This document shows, one piece after another, positions 14,891 through 24,047 of a stretch of 64,000 nucleotides of DNA. The notes beneath the pieces are model-generated. The model saw only the letters and a list, made by a program, of their open reading frames with translations, had not been told where the DNA came from and ran no database searches. The DNA is from Collinsella aerofaciens. GTDB lineage: Bacteria > Actinomycetota > Coriobacteriia > Coriobacteriales > Coriobacteriaceae. Location: the NCBI GenBank assembly GCA_030826265.1, contig JAPJOH010000010.1, forward strand, positions 1 to 64,000. Direction: 5' to 3'. The position numbers were made by a program, and so were the translations under genes. Each line of letters starts with the position of its first letter. Positions within the stretch are counted from its first letter, which is position 1.

Positions 14891-15730
14891 CTAGGACTCT
14901 TGCGGCAGGCGCTTCTTGCCCTTGCGGGCACGGTTTCTGAAGTTCTCGACGGCCTCTTCCATGCCGAGAGGCACGTAGGTGAGCTCATCGAGGTTTTCGG
15001 GCAGGTAGCAGGCAAGGCTTTGCTCCTGCGCGCGGCCCGCCGCGAGCTGCTCTTCGATGGGTTCCGCGCCGGGCGTAGCGCAAATGCCATAGACGGCGGC
15101 GCCCATCTCGCGCGTGCGGCATTCATATTCGGTCTCGGGATGCTCGGGATGGTCGCGGCGGACGTTGTCGCTTACCCAAAGCGTGTCGTAGCCGGCCGCG
15201 GTAAACTGTCCTAGGGCGTAGTCGCGCAATGGCTTGCTGTCGGTGCGCAGCGTGACGGTGGCGCCGGCTGCAAAGAGCGGGCGGTAGAGCATCAGATGGT
15301 CGACATGGACGAGTCGTTTTTTGGCGTACTTGGCCTTGGGCTGCGGCGTGGGAAAGTTAATGGTGATGACATCGAGCTCGCCTGCGGCAAACAGCTGCGG
15401 CAGCGATGCGGCGCCTCGGGGCAGGACGAGTGCGTTGGTCAGTTCCTGCTCGCAGATTTTCTGTGCGGCATAGGCGATGCAGATGGGTTCCTGGTCCATA
15501 CCGATAAAGAGGGTGTTTGGCTCGTGGACCGCGCGCTCTACAAGGTACGTTCCCTTGCCACAGCCAAGATCCAGGTGAAGGTGTTCAAAGGGCTTGCTGC
15601 CTGCGGGCGCACAGGCCTTGCGCCAATCTCCGGCATAAGCCTCGGGGTTTGTCTCAATCGCATCGGCGTAGCGTTCCAGGCGCTCCTCGAGCACAAAGTT
15701 CTTAGGCGTGCGAACGTGGATGGCTCCCAT
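14891..15730 (-). CDS. trmB: TrmB-family tRNA (guanine-N7)-methyltransferase-like protein
   Basis: This 279-residue SAM methyltransferase has motif I LHLDLGCGKGTYLVERA (about residues 51-67), FIGMDQEP (motif II), and the TrmB-type segment INFPTPQPKAKYAKKRLVH (about 123-141) followed by TEYECRTREMG. TrmB makes m7G46 in tRNA variable loops. In canonical TrmB the central motif reads NFPDPWPK and then basic residues; here the Asp and Trp are replaced (TPQ). The fold and the remaining family pattern remain, so either activity is retained in a divergent form or specificity differs. It is also longer than the usual 210-240 residues at the C-terminus. AAGGAG precedes the ATG. Confidence 0.75.
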   Translation of the reverse strand: MGAIHVRTPKNFVLEERLERYADAIETNPEAYAGDWRKACAPAGSKPFEHLHLDLGCGKGTYLVERAVHEPNTLFIGMDQEPICIAYAAQKICEQELTNALVLPRGAASLPQLFAAGELDVITINFPTPQPKAKYAKKRLVHVDHLMLYRPLFAAGATVTLRTDSKPLRDYALGQFTAAGYDTLWVSDNVRRDHPEHPETEYECRTREMGAAVYGICATPGAEPIEEQLAAGRAQEQSLACYLPENLDELTYVPLGMEEAVENFRNRARKGKKRLPQES

Positions 15731-15848
15731 GAGGCTCCTTGGTCATAAGTATGGAACGCATAGCTGCACGTTCCGTCAATGGATTGAAAAAGGGCGGGCA
15801 TAGTTTGCCCGGAAGATGCGGTGCGGCTCGGCGGCGAGTCGTCGATGC

Positions 15849-16721
15849 CTACAGGCGCTTGAGAATCACATAGCGGTTGAGCTCGCCGCTGCGACCGTCG
15901 GCATGGAAGCGCTCAAGCTCGCGCACGGGAACCTCGCCGCTCTTGTAGAACGTACGGACGCCGCGCACCAGGTCGGTGATCTGCTGATCGTCAAAGTGAT
16001 GGCAATAGCGGTAGGCGTGGCGGTCGTTTTGCCAGCCAATGAGGTGGTCGCCGGCTTCAAACTGGGCGGAATCGTAACCCTCAAACGGCGGGGTGAGCTC
16101 GGCGCGGGCTTCGGCGCGAACGGCTTTGCGCGCCATGCGCTCGTCATTCATAAACTCCCAAAAGCTGATGGCGATGATGCCGCCCGGGCGCGTTTGCCGC
16201 ACCAGGGCGTCGAGCACGCGTACGCGGTACTCGCACGACGGCACGTGGTGCATAAAGCCAAAGCAGACCGAGATATCGGCGAGCGGGGCGTCGAAAAGCA
16301 CGTCGGGTGTTTCGGCGGGGTTGAGCTTCATGAGGGCGTCGAGCACGTCGAGTTCCTGGAAGTGCAGGTTGGGAATGCGCAGCGCGTGGCCATGTGCATC
16401 GATGGCCAGGTCTTGACACGAGTCGACGCCATAGAACTCAAACGGGCAGCTGGCATCTGCCGAGGGGTTTGCGCCGTCGACGCCCTTGGCGGCAAGTGCG
16501 CCGCCGGCGGCAAAGTTTTCGAATCGCATATTGCCGCAGGCGAGATCGAAGACGCGGACGGGATGCTCGATCGTGGCGACGTCGAGCTGTTCGAGCGCGA
16601 TGTCCATGGTGCGCACCCAGCCGGGCCACGGGGCCTGGCGCGTATCGGAAAAGGAGGCGGAGTGCTCGCGATAGAACGTGTTGTTGAGCTGGATGAGCGA
16701 TGAGGCGAAATCGCGGTTCAC
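15849..16721 (-). CDS. SAM methyltransferase, Trm9/ALKBH8-like (candidate wobble-uridine methylase)
   Basis: I chose the GTG at 16721, preceded by GGAGGGAG, giving 290 residues. The start NRDFASSLIQLNNTFYREHSA, then SFSDTRQAPWPGW, matches the signature of Trm9/ALKBH8 methyltransferases (Y..IA.HFS.TR...WP). Then come motif I VFDLACGN, a YGVDSCQ motif II, CFGFMHHVPS (the HH motif) and RPGGIIAISFWEF. The C-end (AYRYCHHF and ELNRYVILKR) also follows the family. In eukaryotes this enzyme methyl-esterifies cm5U34 made by Elongator. A bacterial Elp3 gene lies 2 kb away. A general small-molecule methyltransferase remains possible. Confidence 0.65.
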   Translation of the reverse strand: MNRDFASSLIQLNNTFYREHSASFSDTRQAPWPGWVRTMDIALEQLDVATIEHPVRVFDLACGNMRFENFAAGGALAAKGVDGANPSADASCPFEFYGVDSCQDLAIDAHGHALRIPNLHFQELDVLDALMKLNPAETPDVLFDAPLADISVCFGFMHHVPSCEYRVRVLDALVRQTRPGGIIAISFWEFMNDERMARKAVRAEARAELTPPFEGYDSAQFEAGDHLIGWQNDRHAYRYCHHFDDQQITDLVRGVRTFYKSGEVPVRELERFHADGRSGELNRYVILKRL

Positions 16722-16988
16722 GGCGCGGAACTCCCTCCGTTGGCGGTGCGGAATAAACAGTATGACCATACTACCGTTAACGTCGCAACGGGGACAACCG
16801 AGCTGCGGCTCATTGCTTTGTTTGGACACATTTCCGCAGCTCATATGTGCCCGCAACCGCCAGTTGTCAAAAATCTCACTAGAATAGGTGGCATGCTTTT
16901 GGCGGTGGCGGATAGATTTTTAACTGTGCAAGGCGCCTTAAGAACAAAAACGGTCCGGCGGCACGGCTGGCATCACATAGGAGGAACC

Positions 16989-17711
16989 ATGAATGTAGAA
17001 ACTGCGCAGCGGCTCGCCGACCTTCGCCGCAGCAAGGGCTTTAGCCAAGAAGGGCTGGCGCGAAAGCTGGGGCTGTCGCGCCAGGCGGTTAGTAAATGGG
17101 AGCGTGCGGAGAGCTCGCCCGATACCGAGAACCTGATCTCGCTCGCCAAGCTCTATGGTGTGAGTCTGGACGAGCTGCTCAATCCGAGCGATGAGATTGA
17201 GGACGATATCGAGTTTGAGAACGAGGACCGCGCTCGTCAGCGCGAGGCCGAGGCGGCAGAGCGCGCCCGCACCCATGAGGCGGCGGCGCGCGCCACCGAG
17301 GCGGCAACGCAGGCAAGTGACGCGGCAGCCAAGGCGGCGCAGGCGGCAAGCTGGAGTGCGCAGGCTGCCAATGCGGCGACGGCTCAGGTGACGGGTACCG
17401 GTGCGGCTGGTCCGACTCCGGTGAAGGGTCCGTTCCAGTCATTCCCGTATTGGGCCGTGTGCTGGCTGCTGTTCTTTTTACTGATGTTCCTGTTTGGTGC
17501 CGGCCCCTTTGCTGCGCTGATCTTCTTCACGATTCCCATCTATCACTGGGTGGCGCGTGCACTCGATGGCGATTGGGCGCGCGGGGATATTCAGGTTGGT
17601 CCGGCACCGGTGGCGGTCAGGGCCCAGGGGAAGGATACTTCTGCGGAACCTGATGCTGACGTGGCTACCGCGGCCACCGCTGAGCCATGTGCCAAAGAAG
17701 GTGACGAATGA
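16989..17711 (+). CDS. XRE-family regulator with C-terminal membrane segments
   Basis: The 240-residue protein has an N-terminal helix-turn-helix of XRE type (RLADLRRSKGFSQEGLARKLGLSRQAVSKWERAES, residues 7-42), a charged and alanine-rich coiled stretch (about 75-135, rich in EAA/AAR repeats), and two or so hydrophobic helices near the C-end (PYWAVCWLLFFLLMFLFGAG and FAALIFFTIPIYHWVA). The design is that of a membrane-tethered regulator. AGGAGG precedes the ATG. It overlaps the next gene, a DUF4097 protein, by four bases, so the two are translationally coupled and presumably act in one envelope-stress-type circuit. Confidence 0.8.
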   Translation: MNVETAQRLADLRRSKGFSQEGLARKLGLSRQAVSKWERAESSPDTENLISLAKLYGVSLDELLNPSDEIEDDIEFENEDRARQREAEAAERARTHEAAARATEAATQASDAAAKAAQAASWSAQAANAATAQVTGTGAAGPTPVKGPFQSFPYWAVCWLLFFLLMFLFGAGPFAALIFFTIPIYHWVARALDGDWARGDIQVGPAPVAVRAQGKDTSAEPDADVATAATAEPCAKEGDE

Positions 17712-18610
17712 TGAAGCTTTCGCATGAATCCAAGCTGCGCCTGGGCGTCGGCATCGGAGCGTTTGTACTGATTATCGGGCTTGTTTTTGGCGTTTCGCGG
17801 ACTTTGATTCATTTTGATGGCCCGTGGGATCTCGACGATGTTATACCCGGCTTGTCCGGTATGGACGATGTGGTTGATGACGACGATTTTATGAACGATG
17901 GCGGTAACTATTCCGCTCGGCCTCAGCAGCTTTCGTGTACGACCTTTGATGCCGATGAGTTTCGCTACCTCGATTTCGATATCGATGCGGCTACGGTGGA
18001 CGTCAAGGTTATTGATGGTAACAAGGCTCGCGTTATCGAGCGGGGACGCGTTGCCAATGGTATGGATGCCTCCAAGGCCGCGACGCAGAACATCGCATCC
18101 GTCGAGGACTCGACGCTCAAGGTTTCCCAGTTTGGAAGTGATGACGGTAAGGCAATCGATCGCTCAGTTACGGTCGAGCTGCCGCGCCGTGTTGCCGAAC
18201 ATCTGAAGGGAGTCAACGCGCACGTGGGCTCGGGTGATCTGCAGATTGCCGGTGTCACCTGTGATGGTTTCGACCTTTTCCTGGGTGCGGGAGATGTAGA
18301 GTTTGCGGGCAGCGTGACTGATGCGCTCAGTGCTGAGGTCGGTTCGGGCGATGTGACGTTCGAGCTCTACCAGGCCCCCGTGAAGTCGATGGACGTGAGT
18401 GTGGGCTCGGGCGATGTGGAGATGATGGTTCCGAACTCGACGGGCTTTAAGGCGAGCCTTACCCTGGGCAGCGGCGACTTCGAGAGCGATTTCCTTCCGC
18501 TTGGCTACGACGGCGAGACCATTTTGAATCTTGAATTCGATAACGGCGATAAGTCTGCTACGTATCGTTTTGAGGTCGGTTCGGGCGACATGTCATTTGA
18601 TTCAGAGTGA
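17708..18610 (+). CDS. DUF4097 membrane-anchored beta-helix protein
   Basis: A 300-residue protein with one N-terminal membrane helix (about residues 11-31) and an extracytoplasmic domain in which a GSGDV-type motif recurs: VGSGDLQIAG, GAGDVEFAG, VGSGDVTFE, VGSGDVEMM, LGSGDFES, VGSGDMSF. These short repeats are typical of the DUF4097 right-handed beta-helix (putative adhesin) fold. Such proteins are commonly encoded with XRE or PspC/Lia-type envelope-stress regulators, as here (ATGA overlap with the upstream XRE gene). The role is probably envelope sensing or protection. A terminator follows. Confidence 0.82.
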   Translation: MMKLSHESKLRLGVGIGAFVLIIGLVFGVSRTLIHFDGPWDLDDVIPGLSGMDDVVDDDDFMNDGGNYSARPQQLSCTTFDADEFRYLDFDIDAATVDVKVIDGNKARVIERGRVANGMDASKAATQNIASVEDSTLKVSQFGSDDGKAIDRSVTVELPRRVAEHLKGVNAHVGSGDLQIAGVTCDGFDLFLGAGDVEFAGSVTDALSAEVGSGDVTFELYQAPVKSMDVSVGSGDVEMMVPNSTGFKASLTLGSGDFESDFLPLGYDGETILNLEFDNGDKSATYRFEVGSGDMSFDSE

Positions 18611-18656
18611 CGGGCGGTTATCGAAGACTTATATACCATAGCTGCGCTGTTTGATG

Positions 18657-18697
18657 AAGGCGCCGAAGCCGAGATCGGCTCCGGCGCCTTTGCCTTT
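18657..18697 (+). terminator. Terminator after the XRE/DUF4097 pair
   Basis: AAGGCGCCG-A-AGCCGA pairs with TCGGCT-C-CGGCGCCTT and is followed by TGCCTTT. It separates the envelope-regulator operon from elp3, whose start codon lies only 12 bases further on. TACAAT at 18697-18702 just before elp3 might be a -10 box, which would give a very short leader. Confidence 0.75.
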
Positions 18698-18708
18698 ACA
18701 ATGGGGGC

Positions 18709-20616
18709 ATGGAACAGATTATCTTGAACATACTCGAGGCTCTGCGTCGCGGCGAGACCGTGGATGACAAAGCGCTCGTCAAACTGATACATGCCGAGGC
18801 GCGCCGTGAGGGTGCTGACAAACGCGATTTGGCCAAGCGCCGTCTGCTGCCGTTCTACCAGCGGGTAAAACGTGAGGAGCCGGCTCGTTGGGCTGGGTGG
18901 AATGTCGATGCCGAGCTGGAACGTCGACTGTTGCAGGTGCTGCGTATGAAGCCTCGTCGCACGGCCTCGGGCGTGGCGACCATTACCGTCATCACCAAGC
19001 CCTGGCCGTGCTCGGGCGATTGCCTGTTTTGCCCCAACGATCTGCGCATGCCTAAAAGCTATCTGCATGCCGAGCCGGCGTGTGCCCGTGCGGAGCAAAA
19101 TTGCTTTGATCCGTATTTGCAGGTGAGTGCTCGTTTGACCGCGCTTTCGCAAATGGGGCATGCAACCGACAAGATCGAGCTTATCGTTCTTGGCGGTACT
19201 TGGAGCGACTATCCGGAAGGCTATCAGGCATGGTTTATGTCGGAGCTCTTCCGGGCGCTCAATGATGATGCGGTGGCGAGCGTGGCGGCAAACCCCATGT
19301 TGGCGCGTCCGGGCATCAGCCGTGCCGAGGCAGAGCGCCTGCTCGATGACGCGCCCGCCGATGCGCTGCCGCCGGTGGTGGCGGAGCGCCGCGAGCGCTA
19401 TCGGGCCGCCGGCATTGCGACAGACGAGGTCGAGCTTGCTGCCGGCGTTGCCGACGAGCAGGGGCGTGTGGATGCTGCCGTGGGCGGCTATAACCGTGCG
19501 GTGCGTCGTCTGTACGGTCCCGGTACGCCGTGGGGCGAGGTCACTGAGTGGCAGACGGCAACGATGGAGGAGCTCGAGCGTCAGCAGCGCATCAACGAGA
19601 CGGCGAAGCATCGCGTGGTGGGGCTCGTTATCGAGACGCGCCCCGATGCCGTAACGCCGCAGGCCCTCACGCTCATCCGCCGCCTGGGCTGCACCAAGAT
19701 TCAGATGGGTATCCAGAGTCTCGACCAGCACCTGCTCGATATCAACGAGCGTCGCATTTCGGTGGCTCAGATCGAGCGGGCGTTTTCGCTTGCACGATTG
19801 TTTGGCTTTAAGATCCATGCGCATTTTATGCTTAACCTGCTGGGCGCCACGCCCGGGGGGGACAAGCGCGACTACGAGCGCTTTATGACCGAAGGGGCCT
19901 TTATGCCCGACGAGGTCAAGGTCTACCCGTGTGCGCTCATCGAGGGCTCGCGTCTGGTGGGCTGCTACGAGCTCGGCGAGTGGCGCCCCTATACCGAGGA
20001 GGAGCTGCTCGACGTGCTGGCCGATGACATCGTGGTGACGCCGGCGTTCTGCCGTATCAGTCGCATGATCCGCGACTTTAGTTCCGACGACATTATGGTG
20101 GGCAACAAGAAACCCAACCTGCGTCAGCTCGTTGAGAACCGCCTGGCTGCTCGGGGTGACGGTGCGACGGTGCGCGAGATTCGCTATCGCGAGATCAGTA
20201 CGGCGGGTGCCGACTTGGATGAGCTTTCTCTTGATGAGGAGGTGGCGTACGAGACGCCGGTGACGCACGAGCGCTTTTTGCAGTGGGTGACGCCGCAGGG
20301 CAAGATCGCGGGCTTTTTGCGGTTGTCGCTGCCCGACCATTCGTTTGTTGCCGCGCATGCGGACGAGTTGCCGACGTCGCCGGACGAGGCGATGATTCGC
20401 GAGGTACACGTGTATGGCATGGCGGCACGCGTGGGCGACCAGGGCCAGGCGGCGCAGCATCACGGGTTGGGGCGTTTACTCGTAGAGCGTGCGTCCGAGA
20501 TTGCCCGGGATGCCGGCTATGCGCGCGTCAACGTGATCAGCGCGATTGGTACGCGCGAGTACTATCGCCATTTGGGTTTTTACGATCATGGACTCTATCT
20601 GCAAAAGGAGCTCTAG
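18709..20616 (+). CDS. elp3: Elp3-family tRNA uridine-34 carboxymethylation enzyme (radical SAM/GNAT)
   Basis: This 635-residue protein has the Elp3 architecture. A radical SAM domain has the iron-sulfur motif C101-x3-C105-x2-C108 within PWPCSGDCLFCP, and further family blocks KSYLHAEPACARAEQNCFDPY, LGGTWSDYP and VVGLVIETRPDAV...GCTKIQMGIQSLDQ. A GNAT acetyltransferase domain occupies the C-terminal 150 residues (EVHVYGMAARVGDQG, HHGLGRLLVERASEIARDAGY). In eukaryotes and archaea Elp3 forms cm5U at the tRNA wobble base; bacterial examples are less common. GGGGG precedes the ATG. The next gene starts at the very next base after the stop. A Trm9-like methyltransferase nearby could act on the product. 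Confidence 0.9.
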   Translation: MEQIILNILEALRRGETVDDKALVKLIHAEARREGADKRDLAKRRLLPFYQRVKREEPARWAGWNVDAELERRLLQVLRMKPRRTASGVATITVITKPWPCSGDCLFCPNDLRMPKSYLHAEPACARAEQNCFDPYLQVSARLTALSQMGHATDKIELIVLGGTWSDYPEGYQAWFMSELFRALNDDAVASVAANPMLARPGISRAEAERLLDDAPADALPPVVAERRERYRAAGIATDEVELAAGVADEQGRVDAAVGGYNRAVRRLYGPGTPWGEVTEWQTATMEELERQQRINETAKHRVVGLVIETRPDAVTPQALTLIRRLGCTKIQMGIQSLDQHLLDINERRISVAQIERAFSLARLFGFKIHAHFMLNLLGATPGGDKRDYERFMTEGAFMPDEVKVYPCALIEGSRLVGCYELGEWRPYTEEELLDVLADDIVVTPAFCRISRMIRDFSSDDIMVGNKKPNLRQLVENRLAARGDGATVREIRYREISTAGADLDELSLDEEVAYETPVTHERFLQWVTPQGKIAGFLRLSLPDHSFVAAHADELPTSPDEAMIREVHVYGMAARVGDQGQAAQHHGLGRLLVERASEIARDAGYARVNVISAIGTREYYRHLGFYDHGLYLQKEL

Positions 20617-21495
20617 ATGAACAAGCCGAGTGTTTCTGCCGGCGTCGTTGCCGGCGTTGCTCTGGGAGCCGCGGCGCTTGGTGCGGCCGCTGTCGCTGTT
20701 CGTGCTGCCTGTCTGCAAGTTGCGCGAACCCGCAATGGGTTGGCGCGTGTGAAACGCGTGCACGACGAGAGCGGTGACGAAGTCCGCGTATTGGTGCAAG
20801 GCGGCGTCTACCAAAGCGCGAGTTACGTTGGCGAGCGCTGGGCGGAGCCCGTCTTTGCGTACTATCGCGCGTTTGACGACGTGTTTGAGGCCGAGGATGC
20901 GATGCGCGACGCTTATGGTCACGGTATCAACCGTATGCTGATGCTGGGCGGCGGCGGGTTTGCCTATCCCAAGTTCGCGTTGATGTCGCACGAGGGCTTG
21001 CGCGTGGACGTCATCGAGTATGACGGAGAGATTACGCGCCTGGCGCGCCGTTGGTTCTATCTGGACGAGCTGGAGCGCACGGTGGGCGACCGCTTGCGGG
21101 TGATTACTGCTGAGGCTCGCTCGTATCTGGGTGTGACGAGTGTGGGCCATCGTCGCTACGACGTGGTCGTGAGCGATTGCTTTGGCGGCGCCGAACCCGT
21201 ACGCGAGCTGGCGACGGTTGAAGCGTTGCGTTTGGTGCGGGGCAGCCTAAATTTCGGTGGCGTCTACGTTGCCAATATCGTGAGCGCAAGCGAGGGGAGC
21301 GATGTGACGTTCCTGCGCGACTGTGCCGCCACGGCACTCGAGGTATTCGCCCACGCCTGGGTGGTCCCATGTGGCGATGCGAAGTTCGGCGGCGAGGAAA
21401 ACTACCTGCTCATCGCCAGCGACGGCAACTACGCCTTTGCCGAAGCCGTGCCCTTCGACACCGACTTTCTCGGCACCGTCCTTCACGACAAGTAA
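20617..21495 (+). CDS. Spermidine synthase-fold protein with N-terminal membrane helix
   Basis: 292 residues. An N-terminal hydrophobic stretch (AGVVAGVALGAAALGAAAVA, about residues 8-27) is followed by a Rossmann methyltransferase/aminopropyltransferase fold with RMLMLGGGGFAYPKF (motif I), DVIEYDGEITRLARRWF (acidic loop), AEARSYL and YDVVVSDCFGG. This fits the spermine/spermidine synthase-like superfamily without the full active-site set, so it may be a small-molecule or protein methyltransferase-like enzyme rather than a true polyamine synthase. AAGGAG within the elp3 end provides the ribosome site, and the start codon follows the elp3 stop with no gap, implying coupled expression with elp3. 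Confidence 0.7.
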   Translation: MNKPSVSAGVVAGVALGAAALGAAAVAVRAACLQVARTRNGLARVKRVHDESGDEVRVLVQGGVYQSASYVGERWAEPVFAYYRAFDDVFEAEDAMRDAYGHGINRMLMLGGGGFAYPKFALMSHEGLRVDVIEYDGEITRLARRWFYLDELERTVGDRLRVITAEARSYLGVTSVGHRRYDVVVSDCFGGAEPVRELATVEALRLVRGSLNFGGVYVANIVSASEGSDVTFLRDCAATALEVFAHAWVVPCGDAKFGGEENYLLIASDGNYAFAEAVPFDTDFLGTVLHDK

Positions 21496-21521
21496 GTCTC
21501 CCCGTCTCAAAAAGACTGGTC

Positions 21522-23966
21522 TTAGGCGTGGTCGCGCCAGCCGAGAACGCGCTGCTTCATGCCCTCGATGTCGAGCACGCCTTCGGCGAAGCCCTTGCGC
21601 ACGAGCTCTTCGGGAACAAACTCGTCGTAGCGATCAAAATAAGGCACCTCGCCGGGATAGACGAGCTCGATGGGATCGAAGTCCTTTTCGGCCTCGGCTG
21701 CGAGTACCTCAAAGAACGTCTCCTCGTCGGCCTTCATCTTAAACTGCATAAAGTACGGGCGTGACGGGTCGAGTCCGCGAAGGCCCAGCTCCGCGGCGCA
21801 TTTAATCTTGAGCATGCGCTCGAGCGCCAAAAAGGCGTAGCTGCCCAGCCAGGGGAAGAGCACCCAGGTGTCGCCGCCCAGGTTAATGAGCGGCTTGGCC
21901 CCCGCGCCCGAAATCTCGGCCGTATGGCGAGCCTGCGCCAAGCGGGCCCGTGCGTTACCCATAAGGTACGGATATGCCGCGTGCTCGTTAAGCGCCTTGC
22001 GCATGCGCTCGAGCACATGCGTATTGATGTCACCGGGGCAGTCGCCAAAGTAGGCCGGCACACGGCCCTTGACCTGCGTGGCAAAGACGGTGTGGCGCTT
22101 CCAGTCCACTTCCTCGACAATCCAGCAGTGTCCGGCGATGGCGATGCGCTCACCGGGCGGAGGGGGATTGACGATCGTGCCCAACTCGGCCGACTCGCTG
22201 CGAACGGTGAACTCCTCGTTTTCCTGGAACACGGCGTAGAACTTAAAGTTGTTAATGATGCGCTCTCCCGCGAGACCCACGATGAGTCCGCCGCCCTCGG
22301 TGACCTGGATATGGTCGATCTTAATGAGGTGACGAAGCAATACGCGATAGTCATCGGCCGAGATGCGATGGAAATAGCTGAGCGTGAGCACGCGCTGGGC
22401 AAGTTCGGCCGGCGTGAGCTCGCCGGTGCTGGCAAGCGTCGACATAGTCTGGTGATAGAGCAGGCTGTAGGGGAGTCGATCGAGCTCGGGCGGCTCGACC
22501 CACTTTTCCTCGCGATAGAGTTGTACGAGCGCGATACCCTGCAGGAGCTTCCATGGAATGGTTTCGGGCATCATCGTGCGCGGTTCGGGCTCTTCCTCGC
22601 GCATGACAAACCACATCTCGGGCGGAAGGTCGCGGCGTCCCGTGCGGCCCATTCGCTGCAAAAAGGAGCTGACGGTAAACGGCGCATCGATCTGGAACGC
22701 GCGCTCCAGGCGGCCGATATCGATACCGAGCTCCAGCGTAGAGGTGGTGACGGTTGTCTGCGCCTGCTCCTCGTCGCGCATGAGCTCCTCGGCCGTCTCG
22801 CGCAGCGATGCCGAAAGGTTGCCGTGATGGATTAGAAAGCGGTCGGGCTCGTGTCGACTTTCGCAGTAGCTGCGCAGCATGGAACACACGGCCTCTGCCT
22901 CCTCACGCGAGTTGGCAAAGACCAGGCACTTGCGGCCGCGCGTATGCTCAAAGATATAGCCCATACCGGGGTCGGCGTTGTCGGGCGCCGTGTCGGTGGG
23001 GTTGAGAAGCGCCTGCTCGGTCGCTCGTGGGATGTCGACTTCGCCCTCGGGGGCCGAGGAAGTGCGACGGTCTTTGGGAGCGGCCTTGCCCCGTGCCCGC
23101 TCACGACGTTGACGGCGTTCCTCCTGTGTAAGCTGTCCGCTGTGGCGCACGTCTTGGGCGCCAGCCGGCAGCGCCGCGGGCGCCGCCGGCTCAATACGCT
23201 CGCAAGCAAGCATCTCGGCTTCTTGTGGACCCGTGCTCTCGAATCCCCGCTGCTGTGCCTGGGGACCCGAGTTGTAGAAGTGCTCCATGGAGATGCGCCA
23301 CACGCGGCGCGGTTCCTCAAAGCGGGGGATGATGCAATCGCGTCCTGTTCCCTGTGAGAGAAAGGCGCCCGTGCGCTCGGGGTCGCCGATGGTGGCAGAA
23401 AGGCCGATGCGGCGGGGCTGCACGCCCGCCATGCGCGAGAGGCGCTCGATAAGGCAGAGCGTCTGACCGCCGCGGTCGCCGCGCATGAGCGAATGAACCT
23501 CGTCGATAACCACATAGCGCAGATCGCAGAACATACGAGGGATTGCCATGTGCTTATGGATCAGGAGCGCCTCGAGCGACTCGGGCGTAATCTGCAAGAT
23601 ACCGCTCGGTTTTTTGATGAGCTTAGCCTTGTGCGACTGCGAAACATCGCCATGCCAGTGCCAGACGGGGATATCGGCCTCTTCGCACAGGTCGTTGAGG
23701 CGGACGAACTGATCATTGATGAGCGCTTTGAGGGGGCCGATGTAGAGGGCGCCCACGCTCGCGGGCGGGTTCTCCCAAAACTCGGTCAGGATGGGAAAGA
23801 AGGCTGCCTCGGTTTTGCCGGAAGCCGTGGATGCCGTTAGGAGCACATTGTCTTGTGTGTTAAAGATGGCATCTGCCGCCGCAACCTGAATGGAGCGCAG
23901 GCTCTCCCAATCGTGGGAGTAGATGAAGTCTTGGATAAACGGAGCATATCGGTCAAAGGCGTTCAC
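21522..23966 (-). CDS. BrxHI/Lhr-like DEAD/DEAH-box helicase
   Basis: This 814-residue superfamily II helicase has RecA1 motifs LLTASTASGKTEAAFF (about 42-57), LQITPESLEAL, VIDEVHSLMRGDRGGQ (DEVH) and RIGLSATIGDPE. RecA2 motifs are LIHHGNLSAS, TSTLELGIDIG and SFLQRMGRTGRR. A low-complexity, Ala/Arg-rich linker of about 100 residues separates the two lobes. The C-terminal Lhr-core region follows. It resembles BrxHI, the Lhr-like helicase that accompanies the ATPase BrxD in some BREX systems. I chose the GTG at 23966 with AAAGGAGG just upstream; an in-frame TTG lies 15 bases earlier. It is last of a three-gene set and follows the ATPase gene after a 38-base hairpin. Confidence 0.85.
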   Translation of the reverse strand: MNAFDRYAPFIQDFIYSHDWESLRSIQVAAADAIFNTQDNVLLTASTASGKTEAAFFPILTEFWENPPASVGALYIGPLKALINDQFVRLNDLCEEADIPVWHWHGDVSQSHKAKLIKKPSGILQITPESLEALLIHKHMAIPRMFCDLRYVVIDEVHSLMRGDRGGQTLCLIERLSRMAGVQPRRIGLSATIGDPERTGAFLSQGTGRDCIIPRFEEPRRVWRISMEHFYNSGPQAQQRGFESTGPQEAEMLACERIEPAAPAALPAGAQDVRHSGQLTQEERRQRRERARGKAAPKDRRTSSAPEGEVDIPRATEQALLNPTDTAPDNADPGMGYIFEHTRGRKCLVFANSREEAEAVCSMLRSYCESRHEPDRFLIHHGNLSASLRETAEELMRDEEQAQTTVTTSTLELGIDIGRLERAFQIDAPFTVSSFLQRMGRTGRRDLPPEMWFVMREEEPEPRTMMPETIPWKLLQGIALVQLYREEKWVEPPELDRLPYSLLYHQTMSTLASTGELTPAELAQRVLTLSYFHRISADDYRVLLRHLIKIDHIQVTEGGGLIVGLAGERIINNFKFYAVFQENEEFTVRSESAELGTIVNPPPPGERIAIAGHCWIVEEVDWKRHTVFATQVKGRVPAYFGDCPGDINTHVLERMRKALNEHAAYPYLMGNARARLAQARHTAEISGAGAKPLINLGGDTWVLFPWLGSYAFLALERMLKIKCAAELGLRGLDPSRPYFMQFKMKADEETFFEVLAAEAEKDFDPIELVYPGEVPYFDRYDEFVPEELVRKGFAEGVLDIEGMKQRVLGWRDHA

Positions 23967-24047
23967 GGGGCCTCCTTTCAAAAGCTAATCTCTCAACGCG
24001 GTGGGCGGTGGTTTGCTGCATTGCTGCTTCAACGTTTGCCCAGATAA

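Noticed and set aside
18505..20463. 652-codon minus-strand frame opposite elp3
   Set aside because: It is antisense to a clear Elp3, has Arg/His/Leu-rich sequence and no family motif.
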